Shown here piece after piece: positions 43,440 through 51,175 of a DNA stretch of 51,307 nt. A program made the translations under genes and the position numbers. The notes under the pieces are model-generated. The model searched no databases. It saw only the letters and a list, made by a program, of their open reading frames with translations, and was not told the DNA's origin. The stretch is from BS750m-G69 sp964441235. GTDB lineage: Bacteria; Fidelibacterota; UBA2242. Position 1 is the first letter of the stretch. The number at the start of each line of letters is the position of its first letter. The stretch covers positions 1-51,307 of the forward strand of contig CAYTUQ010000026.1 of assembly GCA_964441235.1 (NCBI GenBank), read 5' to 3'.

Positions 43440-45581
43440 TTGAAAACAATTAATTTCATTTTTGGAATACACGATCATCAACCAGTTGGGAATTTTGATT
43501 TTGTTATCGAAGATGCTTATCAGCAAAGTTACCTTCCCTTTGTTGAGATTGTAGAAGAATTTACTGGTTTGCATATTTCTTTTCATTTCAGCGGTTGTCT
43601 TCTGGAATGGTTTGAAAAGCATCATCCCGATTTTATTGATAGAATTGCTCATTTGGTTAAAAGAGGAAATGTCGAAATAATCTCAGGTGGTTTTTATGAA
43701 CCGGTTTTGGCGATGATTCCGGATAAGGATAAGGTCGGTCAGATAAAAATGATGAACAGTTACATAAAGAAGGAATTCAGTTACAACCCGAGAGGTCTCT
43801 GGTTGACTGAACGCGTATGGGAGCCTCATTTGGCGAAAATAATTTCTGAATCAGGAATAAAGTATGTTACTGTTGACGATTATCATTTTTTAAGTACAGG
43901 AAAGCAGGAAGCGGATCTGACTGGTTATTTTGTAACTGAGGAACAGGGTAAAATACTTTCGATTTTTCCGATAAACCAAAAATTGAGATATGCAATTCCG
44001 TTTAAAGACCCACAGGAAACAATTGATTATCTTAGAAAATTTGCAACGGAAGATGGTAATAATGTTATTGTAATGGAAGACGATGGTGAAAAATTCGGTG
44101 TCTGGCCCGGAACACATGAAACTGTTTTTAGTAATAATTGGCTTAGAAAATTCTTCAAAGCGCTTGAGAAAAATAGTGATTGGATAAAAACAAGGACCTT
44201 TTCGGAATTTTATGACAGTCATCCTCCTAAGGGAAGAATATATCTCCCGACGGCTTCATATTTCGAAATGAGCGAATGGTCGCTGCCGTGGGAAGCTGGT
44301 GAAAAGTTTGCCGACCTGGTCCAAGAATTTGAAGATCAAGATCGTATTGAGGAAGTTAAACATTTCATAAAAGGGGGTATCTGGCGGAATTTTCTATTTA
44401 AGTATGATGAATCTAACTGGATGCAGAAAAAGGCACTCTATTTATCTGAGCGTTATCACGGTATAAAGAAGTCAGGACTTTCAAATGTTCAGAGAAGGAA
44501 TTTAAAAGAAGCGCGTGATCATTTATGGCGGGGAATGTGTAATTGTGCTTACTGGCATGGGATTTTTGGGGGTCTATATTTACCGCATCTCAGACATGCT
44601 ATTTACGGAGAGCTTATTAGGTGTGAGGAAATTCTTAATGATGTTGAGAATATTTCCGAAAGGATCCCTCTGGGAAAAGACTTTCATTTTGAGATTATTG
44701 ATTTTGATGCTGATGGTGAAAATGAAGTTCTTATAACTAATAAAAATATACATGTGGCATTTGCTCCTCATCGTGGAGCAATTTTAGAGGAATTTTCATT
44801 GTTGGATAAGGGATACAACTTGCTCAATACAGTAAAACGCTATAAAGAAGCTTATCATAGAAAAGTTATCACTGCAGAAAGTGAACAATCAGTTGAAAGT
44901 GCTGGCAGTATTCATGATATAGAAACGAGCAAGGAAAAAGGATTGGATAAATATCTTAAATATGATTCCTATCCGAGGAAAAGTTTAGTTGACCACATAA
45001 CAAATCCATCTGTTACTTTGGATCAGTTTCGTAATGGAGAATATTATGAAGACAGCGATTTTATAAATGGGCGTTACAATGTTAAAGTGGACAGAAGATC
45101 AAAAAGAGTAACATTTTCCAGAGATGGTTGGGTAAACTGGCAAAAATTTTCTATTAAGAAAGAGATTAAAATTACAGAATCATCGCTGTTTATAATTTAT
45201 AAGATGATAAATCTTGGAGATAAAAAGAACACTTTTCGTTTTGGACCAGAATTTAATTTTGCGATGCTGAGCGGGAACAGTCCTGACCGTTATTATGCTG
45301 CAAAGGATCGGAATTTAGAAAATACTGCTCTAAGCTCGATAGGTGTTGAATCTGACCTTGAAAGCATTTCTGTCATTGATGAATATGATGACATTAAGGT
45401 TACTGTGAAAAGCAAAAAGCCTGCTGAGTTCTGGAGGTTTCCAGTTGAAACTGTTTCGCTTTCCGAATCCGGATTTGAGAGAGTGTATCAAAGCTCGGTT
45501 GTAATCCCGTGGTTCGACGTAAAACTTGCGCCCGGGGAAACTATGACAATTGCTATAGATTTGATTATTTCTGATGTTTAG
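43440..45581 (+). CDS. GH57 4-alpha-glucanotransferase/alpha-amylase
   Basis: 713 residues starting at TTG 43440. The N-terminal GH57 barrel has FGIHDHQPVGNF, the nucleophile Glu124 in GLWLTERVWEPH and the acid Asp in VMEDDGEKFGVWPG (about residue 214), matching the Thermococcus 4-alpha-glucanotransferase type. The middle helical and C-terminal beta-sandwich domains (DUF1925/DUF1926-like) fill residues 300-713. It transfers or hydrolyses alpha-1,4-glucan chains in the cytosol; no signal peptide is present. A palindrome at 44655-44675 adds SERIPLG in frame at residues 406-412. The neighbouring GH57 branching enzyme suggests glycogen-type metabolism. Confidence 0.93.
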   Translation: MKTINFIFGIHDHQPVGNFDFVIEDAYQQSYLPFVEIVEEFTGLHISFHFSGCLLEWFEKHHPDFIDRIAHLVKRGNVEIISGGFYEPVLAMIPDKDKVGQIKMMNSYIKKEFSYNPRGLWLTERVWEPHLAKIISESGIKYVTVDDYHFLSTGKQEADLTGYFVTEEQGKILSIFPINQKLRYAIPFKDPQETIDYLRKFATEDGNNVIVMEDDGEKFGVWPGTHETVFSNNWLRKFFKALEKNSDWIKTRTFSEFYDSHPPKGRIYLPTASYFEMSEWSLPWEAGEKFADLVQEFEDQDRIEEVKHFIKGGIWRNFLFKYDESNWMQKKALYLSERYHGIKKSGLSNVQRRNLKEARDHLWRGMCNCAYWHGIFGGLYLPHLRHAIYGELIRCEEILNDVENISERIPLGKDFHFEIIDFDADGENEVLITNKNIHVAFAPHRGAILEEFSLLDKGYNLLNTVKRYKEAYHRKVITAESEQSVESAGSIHDIETSKEKGLDKYLKYDSYPRKSLVDHITNPSVTLDQFRNGEYYEDSDFINGRYNVKVDRRSKRVTFSRDGWVNWQKFSIKKEIKITESSLFIIYKMINLGDKKNTFRFGPEFNFAMLSGNSPDRYYAAKDRNLENTALSSIGVESDLESISVIDEYDDIKVTVKSKKPAEFWRFPVETVSLSESGFERVYQSSVVIPWFDVKLAPGETMTIAIDLIISDV
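44655..44675. repeat. GGATCC-centred palindrome, 21 nt, in frame inside GH57
   Basis: TCCGAAAGGATCCCTCTGGG plus a final A. It encodes exactly seven codons, SERIPLG, between VENI and KDFHFEI in the linker before the C-terminal beta domain. The RIPLG peptide also appears when the 106-125 copy is translated (RRIPLGQ), so the two copies are read in the same orientation and frame. Confidence 0.65.
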
Positions 45582-45702
45582 GTGTCGCTAGATTTGGTAC
45601 TTATGAAATAGCGTAATACTAGTTAGGGTTATAAAAATATCCGATTGGAATTTAATTTTAGTTTAATAGATGAAAGTTGTGTTAATATAATTAGGAGGTG
45701 TT

Positions 45703-46296
45703 ATGAAAAAATTATTTAAAATTATTTTGGTAATTTGTTTTTCTATTATTTCTTTATTAAATGCCCAATCAACAAATTTTTCAAAGCATTATCTTAAAAC
45801 CGGGTTGGCTATTGTATTTTTTGGAACAGGAGACCTTTTAGGCCCAACCTTAATTGCTGAGTATGGATACAAGTTGTCAGATAAATTTATTATTTGTCCT
45901 AGATTTACACTTTCAGCTCCAGGATATATACATGAAAATTGTAATATACAAGTAAATAATAAAAGTTATGTTGAATTCAATTTAGCTTCTACTTATTCAT
46001 ATAGTTTAAATATTTGTTATTCTCTATTTAAATCAAATCGATTAAAATTAGGTTTAGGTATCTGTGGTAGATATACAAAACAAATTTGGGATTCAGGATA
46101 TATGTATGATTATGAAGAAGGTGATAATGAGATGAGGGTACCCGGTGTTTATAAAAATACTGTATTCGGCCCATCTGCTTTGGTAGATTATTTAATATAC
46201 CAAAGTAATAGTATAAATATTGGGATTAATGGGATAGGGCAATTGACTGAAGATATTGCCTGGCTGGGTGGTATATATATAAAAATAAAATCCTAA
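45703..46296 (+). CDS. small predicted outer-membrane beta-barrel protein
   Basis: 197 residues with a clear signal peptide ending LLNAQS and a strong AGGAGGTG site. The mature part has alternating aromatic/hydrophobic strands (LVDYLIYQSNSINIGING, SFNICYSLFKS-like, GLGICGRYTKQIW) typical of small outer-membrane barrels of 8 strands. It has four cysteines, unusual for such a protein. I do not recognise a named family. It lies between the two GH57 genes but is exported, so a link to glucan metabolism is not evident. Confidence 0.6.
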   Translation: MKKLFKIILVICFSIISLLNAQSTNFSKHYLKTGLAIVFFGTGDLLGPTLIAEYGYKLSDKFIICPRFTLSAPGYIHENCNIQVNNKSYVEFNLASTYSYSLNICYSLFKSNRLKLGLGICGRYTKQIWDSGYMYDYEEGDNEMRVPGVYKNTVFGPSALVDYLIYQSNSINIGINGIGQLTEDIAWLGGIYIKIKS

Positions 46297-46416
46297 CCAT
46301 TGCTTCCACCTAATGACTGGAGGTAGAATAAATTTAAACCATATAATACCTTGAGAAAGACAACGGCTTATCTTTTTTGGCAGATACAGAACTAAATTCT
46401 GGTCATCTTTAATTTT

Positions 46417-46782
46417 ATGTTACAAGAATTAGAAAATCCCAGACAGATTCCGGAAGAGCCTAAGCGGCGGTGGTTTACTAATGATTTTTTTGATCTTATT
46501 GTATGGAGTGATAAATCGGGAAAGATCATCGGTTTTCAACTTTGTTACCAGAAAGGTACTGAAGAAAAAGCAATAACCTGGCTTTCTAATGCCGGCTTTT
46601 CGCACAAAAGTGTTGATGATGGTGAGAGCCGTCCCGGACGAACCAAGATGACTCCGATTCTGCTTCCCAATGGTGAATTTAACAAAAAAATGGTAGTTAA
46701 TTTTTCTCTAGAGCGAAGCAGGGAGATAGATACTGAAGTTGTCAACTTTGTTTATGATAAATTATCAGAATATCCTGGCTAA
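46417..46782 (+). CDS. conserved hypothetical protein
   Basis: 121 residues, soluble, no signal. The first part RQIPEEPKRRWFTNDFFDLI, then VWSDKSGKIIGFQLCYQKG and VDDGESRPGRTKMTPILLPN, matches a widespread but uncharacterised protein seen in many Proteobacteria and other phyla. The sequence is intact and ends normally. It is 53 nt before the branching enzyme gene and probably cotranscribed. No function can be given. Confidence 0.72.
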   Translation: MLQELENPRQIPEEPKRRWFTNDFFDLIVWSDKSGKIIGFQLCYQKGTEEKAITWLSNAGFSHKSVDDGESRPGRTKMTPILLPNGEFNKKMVVNFSLERSREIDTEVVNFVYDKLSEYPG

Positions 46783-46834
46783 TAAGCGATATAATTTTAG
46801 AAGACATTGATTAGAAATAATAAGGAATGATATT

Positions 46835-48553
46835 ATGAAAGGTTACTTTACATTTGTATTCCACAGTCATCTCCCTTATGTAATTAATCACGGCGAATGG
46901 CCGCATGGAATGGACTGGCTATACGAGGCGGCAGCAGAAACTTACGTTCCTCTATTAAAAGAGTTGGATGGGCTTGTTAATGATGGAATTAGTCCTAATA
47001 TTACAATTGGAATAACTCCGATTTTAGCTGAACAGCTTGCCTCTGAAAAGTTCAAAGATGGATTTGCTCATTACCTTGATCAAAAAGTTGGAGCTGCACA
47101 GGAAAACAAATTAGAATTTGCAAAACTCGGGCATGAAAACCTTGAACGTCTTGCAATTATGTGGGAAAATTTCTATTCAGAGATTAAGGAAATTTTTTAC
47201 TCAGGATATAAAAGAAATATTGTTAGCAAGTTCAGAGCATTACAGGATAATGAACAAATAGAGATTATTACCTGTGCTGCTACTCATGGCTACCTTCCTT
47301 TGCTTGGAACCGATGAATCCATTGATGCACAGGTACGCGTCGGTAAAGAAACTTATAGAAAACATTTCGGTAGAGACCCAAAAGGAATATGGCTTCCGGA
47401 ATGTGCTTATCGTCCGAGTTATGAATGGTCTTCACCTATTAAAGATTATCCAAAAAAGTTTAGCCGCCGCGGTATTGAGGAATTTCTTTTCAAATATGAT
47501 ATCGATTATTTTATTGTTGATAAAAGCCTGATTATGGGGGGTGAAAGCAAAGGAGTTTATATTGACCGCTTCGATTCGTTAAAGCAGTTATGGCGCCAGT
47601 TTGAAAAGAATTGGAAGCCACTGGATGTTGGTGAGGAAAGATCAATTTATGAGAATTATTTAGTTTCTTCTACAGGTACAAGTAAAGCAGCTGTAGTATA
47701 TGGAAGGCATGAGGAATCTGCCCTGCAGGTCTGGAGTGGCGAATGGGGTTATCCTGGTGATGGAAGATACCTGGATTTTCATAAAAAGCATTTTCCCGGA
47801 GGACATCGCTATTGGAAAGTTACAAGCGCAAAAGCAGACCTTGCTGATAAAATGGAGTATTATCCTGATGATATCGAGGACGCTCTTGAAAATCAAGCAA
47901 GTCATTTTGCCGGAATTCTGCATAAGTACGTGAGTGAAAATTATGAAAAGACGGGTAAAAAAGGTATCCTGGTGGCACCGTTTGATACTGAATTATTTGG
48001 TCACTGGTGGTTTGAAGGTCCTCGCTGGATTGGTAAAGTACTGAGGAAAATAAATAAGAGTAAAGATGTTAAAACGATAACTCTCAGCGATCATCTTTCG
48101 GAAAATCGTCCCCAAAAGGTTATATCACTTCCTGAAGGTTCATGGGGTCAGGGTGGATTTCATTATATCTGGTTAAATGAGTGGACTGAATGGACATGGA
48201 AACACATTTATGCTGCTGAAGATAAAATGGTTGAACTCGCAGATAAGTATTGCAATACTTCTGATGTCATAATAAAGCGGATTCTAAATCAGATGGCTCG
48301 AGAACTTCTTTTACTTGAGAGTTCTGACTGGCAATTTCTTATCAGTACCTGGAGTGCGAGAGATTATGCTGAAAGCAGACTTTCAGTACATGATGAACAC
48401 ATTAAGAAAATAAATGATATTCTGGAATCTTATGTAAAAAATGGAAAACTATCTAAAGAAGAAGATAGTTACATTGCTAAAATTGAACTTGTTGATAATG
48501 TTTTTTCTGATATAGATTTTACTTGTTGGTGTACATTAAAAGATAAAAAGTAA
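46835..48553 (+). CDS. GH57 1,4-alpha-glucan branching enzyme
   Basis: 572 residues. It begins YFTFVFHSHLPYVINHGEWP, the GH57 branching-enzyme start, with the nucleophile Glu189 in KGIWLPECAYRPS and Asp384 in VAPFDTELFGHWWFEGP. The DUF1957 helical domain follows, with GGFHYIWLNEWTEWTWKHIY and a C-terminal region typical of this clade (about residues 420-560). It creates alpha-1,6 branches in amylose or glycogen. It is cytosolic. Together with the glucanotransferase at 43440 it would shape a storage glucan. Glycogen synthase is not in the window. Confidence 0.93.
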   Translation: MKGYFTFVFHSHLPYVINHGEWPHGMDWLYEAAAETYVPLLKELDGLVNDGISPNITIGITPILAEQLASEKFKDGFAHYLDQKVGAAQENKLEFAKLGHENLERLAIMWENFYSEIKEIFYSGYKRNIVSKFRALQDNEQIEIITCAATHGYLPLLGTDESIDAQVRVGKETYRKHFGRDPKGIWLPECAYRPSYEWSSPIKDYPKKFSRRGIEEFLFKYDIDYFIVDKSLIMGGESKGVYIDRFDSLKQLWRQFEKNWKPLDVGEERSIYENYLVSSTGTSKAAVVYGRHEESALQVWSGEWGYPGDGRYLDFHKKHFPGGHRYWKVTSAKADLADKMEYYPDDIEDALENQASHFAGILHKYVSENYEKTGKKGILVAPFDTELFGHWWFEGPRWIGKVLRKINKSKDVKTITLSDHLSENRPQKVISLPEGSWGQGGFHYIWLNEWTEWTWKHIYAAEDKMVELADKYCNTSDVIIKRILNQMARELLLLESSDWQFLISTWSARDYAESRLSVHDEHIKKINDILESYVKNGKLSKEEDSYIAKIELVDNVFSDIDFTCWCTLKDKK

Positions 48554-48660
48554 ATATCTTATATCCACAAAAAGAACAGAAAATTACGAGTGTAATAAAT
48601 AATAAGATGTACAATGCTGTTATATGGAATACGCCACGACATAAAAGGTAGGTAAAAAAC

Positions 48661-49156
48661 ATGAGTAAGGAACAAAAATTCTACAACACATTAAAAGATA
48701 TCTTTATAGGAGCGAAGGTGGAATGTGAATCAGGCTATATTAATTTAATGCGGATCAAATCAAGGTATTATGAAAAAGGTGTTTTTCCTAAACTTCAAAA
48801 AGATATATCAAAAGCATTAGAACCTTAAACTTGAACAATATGAAGATACATTAAGAAAATCAAGATATGAAGATTCAGACCTGTTTGAAAATCCTTATCA
48901 AGACCCATACAGTCAGTATGTATTTATGAGAGATTTTAAGATGATTGAAGCCTTAGAGATAGATTATGTAAATAACAAAGTGAAAGTAGGTTTGTCAAAA
49001 CTTTACCAGAAGATAGATATTCCTGAAACACTATCAAATCTACTGGGCAGATGGATAAAAAGGATTACACCTGATTATGTTGAGTTTGAGAATGGTGAGA
49101 AAATTGATATAAAAAATCTGGATTATAAACTCATAAAACCTTTAATCTGGTGGTAA
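48661..49156 (+). pseudogene. remnant of a DNA (adenine) methyltransferase, internal part deleted
   Basis: From ATG 48661 the reading is MSKEQKFYNTLKDIFIGAKV, then GYINLMRIKSRYYEKGVFPK, which I recall as the N-terminus of large restriction-linked adenine methyltransferases. It stops at TAA 48826-48828. In another frame the sequence goes on LKLEQYEDTLRKSRYEDSDL, MIEALEIDYVNNKVKVGLSK and ends DYKLIKPLIWW, their C-terminus. About 160 residues remain of a protein normally many times longer, and the catalytic motifs are missing. The junction is near 48823. The family call is from memory and needs a search. Confidence 0.6.
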
Positions 49157-49158
49157 AG

Positions 49159-49485
49159 ATGACGAATAAAAATTTAAAAATAGCAAAAAAAATAATTACA
49201 GAGGAAATTAGAAAATCTGGTTTAATATTAGATAGAATAATCCTTTTCGGTAGCAGAGCAAGAGATAACTTCAGTAAAGATAGTGATTGGGATTTTCTCA
49301 TAATAGTAAACGAAGAATTAGACTGGAAAGAAAAAAGGAAGCTATCAGCTAATATACGAATGAAACTCGTTTATTCAGGAATGCCAGCAGATATTATTAT
49401 TGTTTCTGATAAACAGTTTCAAGAAAGAAAAAAAGATGTCGGACATATAGTTTATTACGCAATAAAAGAAGGATTACAGGTATGA
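49159..49485 (+). CDS. MNT-type nucleotidyltransferase (antitoxin of HEPN-MNT pair)
   Basis: 108 residues from ATG 49159. The nucleotidyltransferase site is complete: FGSRARDNFSKDSDWDFLII with GS at 31-32 and Asp43/Asp45 for metals, plus a third acidic residue expected in GMPADIIIVSD. In HEPN-MNT modules such a protein inactivates its HEPN partner, in known cases by AMPylation. The stop overlaps the HEPN start by 4 bp. It begins 2 nt after the stop of the methyltransferase remnant. Confidence 0.9.
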   Translation: MTNKNLKIAKKIITEEIRKSGLILDRIILFGSRARDNFSKDSDWDFLIIVNEELDWKEKRKLSANIRMKLVYSGMPADIIIVSDKQFQERKKDVGHIVYYAIKEGLQV

Positions 49486-49889
49486 ATGAAAAGAGTGTAA
49501 CAGAATGGATAAAAAAAGCTGAAAGTGATTTAAAAACAGGCAAGGATGAATTTATGACCTTTGAGCCTGCTACTGATACAATATGTTTCCATATGCAACA
49601 GTGTGTGGAGAAATATCTTAAAGATTTTCTTATCTTTAATGGAAAGGAAATAAAAAGAACACATATTATTGAAGAATTGGTAAAAGATTGTGAGGATATA
49701 GACTCGGAGTTTCACCAATTATTTGAAATAGGGATACAAAATTTAACCGATTTTGCTGTAGAATTAAGATACCCTGGTGAATTTATGTTTCCAAGTGTAG
49801 AAGAAACTAAGGAGGCAATAAAGATAGCAGAAAAGGCTAAGGCATTTGTTATGGAAAAATTAAGGAAAAAGGGATTTAAAAATGCCTGA
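49482..49889 (+). CDS. HEPN domain protein (toxin of HEPN-MNT pair)
   Basis: 135 residues. The PF05168-type HEPN pattern is visible: EWIKKAESDLKTGKDEF, CFHMQQCVEKYLKDFLIFNG, KRTHIIEELVKDC and the RYPGEFMFPSVEET segment before a final helix. The RNase motif R-x4-6-H of the toxic HEPN group is not obvious, so activity is uncertain. Translationally coupled to the MNT gene (ATGA). The end overlaps the start of the second methyltransferase tail fragment by 8 bp. Confidence 0.88.
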   Translation: MNEKSVTEWIKKAESDLKTGKDEFMTFEPATDTICFHMQQCVEKYLKDFLIFNGKEIKRTHIIEELVKDCEDIDSEFHQLFEIGIQNLTDFAVELRYPGEFMFPSVEETKEAIKIAEKAKAFVMEKLRKKGFKNA

Positions 49890-49950
49890 GACTCTCTCAA
49901 ATTTCCCTGGTAAATGGATAAAGAAAACTACTGCTGACTATGTGGAATTT

Positions 49951-49986
49951 TCACCCCGTGAGATGACGCAGGCTATCTCACGGGGT
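49951..49986. repeat. 36-nt palindromic insert, copy 1
   Basis: Perfect 12-bp arms ACCCCGTGAGAT (49953-49964) and ATCTCACGGGGT (49975-49986). The 36-nt length follows from comparison with the uninterrupted methyltransferase tail at 49021-49156. It keeps the frame (12 codons, no stop). Confidence 0.75.
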
Positions 49987-50028
49987 AAAGATAGCGAAAA
50001 GGTTAACTTAAAAGATTTGAATTATAAA

Positions 50029-50064
50029 TCCCATGAGATGCTGAAAGCTATCTAACGGGATAAA
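50029..50064. repeat. 36-nt palindromic insert, copy 2
   Basis: It starts TCCCATGAGATGCTGAAAGC, continues TATCTAACGGGA and ends TAAA. It shares GAGATG, AGGCTATCT/AAGCTATCT and ACGGG with copy 1. It is also exactly 36 nt by comparison with the paralogous tail, but contains an in-frame TAA at 50053-50055. Confidence 0.7.
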
Positions 50065-50092
50065 CTGATTAAATCTTTGATATGGTGGTAGA

Positions 50093-51175
50093 ATGAAGGA
50101 TATTGAATCTCAAAACATAGAATTCAAATCTTCCTGGCGGGATGAGTATTTGAAGCTAATTTCTGCCTTTTCCAATAGTGATGGTGGAGAGTTAAGAATA
50201 GGCATTGATGATAATGGAAAACCAGTTGGGGTTAAAAATGCTAAAAAATTGCTTGAGGATATTCCTAATACGGTTAGAGATATTTTGGGTATAATCCTTG
50301 ACGTAGGAATTAAAACTGAGAACGGAAAAGAAATCATTGTAATTACTATAAAGCCGTCTTTTGCTCCAATTTCTTATCACGGAAGTTTTTATGCAAGAAG
50401 TGGAAGCACTAACCTTGAATTAAAAGGCAAGGAACTAACCAGATTTTTAATCTCAAAATCAGATAAAAATTGGGACGAACTTATTGAAGAAAGATTCACC
50501 GTTGATGATATTGACATAGATACAATAGAGAAGTTTAGAAATCTGTCAATTAAAAGATTGCCTTTTGCAAAAAAGGAAAGGGACACTATAAAATTACTTC
50601 AGAAATTGAATTTAGTTGAAGATGGCAAATTTAAAAGAGCGGCTGCATTGCTTTTTAGTAAAAATCCTAAGAAATTTTATACAAGTGCTTATGTAAAGAT
50701 AGGTAAATTTCTAACAAATACAGACATTGTAAGTACTGACGATGTTGAAGGTAATCTTTTTGAACAGGTTGAGAAGTCCATTGAATTGTTAAGGACAAAA
50801 TATCTCATTTCAAAAATAAGATTTGAAGGCATTTACAGAAAAGAAGAACTTGAATACCCAGAAGAGGCGTTAAGAGAGGCAATAATAAATGCTGTCATTC
50901 ACAGAAATTATGTCGGAGCACATACTCAGTTGAAGATTTATCCTGATAAATTGATGCTGTGGAACGAAGGGAACTTACCCAAAGGTGTTAAGATTGAGGA
51001 TTTAAAGAAAAATCATCTTTCAAAGCCAAGAAATGAATTAATTGCAGATATATTTTTTAAGGCAGGGCTTATAGAAGCCTGGGGGAGAGGGACAATTAAG
51101 ATAACGGATGAATGTAGAAAACAGGGATTGCCCGAACCTAATTTCAAGGAGGAATTCGGTGGATTTTCAGTCTAA
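50093..51175 (+). CDS. AlbA_2/Schlafen-type ATP-binding protein, C-terminus cut by a stop
   Basis: 360 residues. The N-terminal AlbA_2 domain has EFKSSWRDEYLKLISAFSN, DGGELRIGIDDNGKPVGV and YARSGSTNLELKGKELTRFL. The C-terminal HATPase_c_4 module has ALREAIINAVIHRNYVG, LMLWNEGNLPKG and FFKAGLIEAWGRGTIKI. Such RecG-like/Schlafen-like proteins are frequent beside restriction systems and are regarded as regulators or defence factors. The frame runs on beyond TAA 51173 as FYKDIYIEENLRKMGLNER, meets TAG at 51233 and continues IKAIKYM, which fits the missing winged-helix linker. The gene has therefore lost its C-terminus. Confidence 0.82.
   Translation: MKDIESQNIEFKSSWRDEYLKLISAFSNSDGGELRIGIDDNGKPVGVKNAKKLLEDIPNTVRDILGIILDVGIKTENGKEIIVITIKPSFAPISYHGSFYARSGSTNLELKGKELTRFLISKSDKNWDELIEERFTVDDIDIDTIEKFRNLSIKRLPFAKKERDTIKLLQKLNLVEDGKFKRAAALLFSKNPKKFYTSAYVKIGKFLTNTDIVSTDDVEGNLFEQVEKSIELLRTKYLISKIRFEGIYRKEELEYPEEALREAIINAVIHRNYVGAHTQLKIYPDKLMLWNEGNLPKGVKIEDLKKNHLSKPRNELIADIFFKAGLIEAWGRGTIKITDECRKQGLPEPNFKEEFGGFSV

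Larger units (their letters stand above)
49882..50091 (+). pseudogene. second methyltransferase C-terminal fragment, hit by two 36-nt palindromes
   Basis: The reading MPETLSNFPGKWIKKTTADY then VEF matches the end of the 48661-49156 remnant (IPETLSNLLGRWIKRITPDY). It is interrupted by 36 nt (SPREMTQAISRG), goes on KDSEKVNLKDLNYK, is interrupted by another 36 nt that includes a TAA (SHEMLKAI-stop), and ends KLIKSLIWW. Removing both inserts gives a gap-free match to the first copy. Each tail copy is followed directly by the ATG of the next gene, showing that the MNT-HEPN pair and the AlbA_2 gene occupy equivalent positions. Confidence 0.7.

Noticed and set aside
49930..50065. The two 36-nt repeats as a CRISPR array
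   Set aside because: Only two diverged units, 42 nt apart, both readable as inserts in a coding sequence whose uninterrupted copy lies nearby. No leader or cas gene is present.
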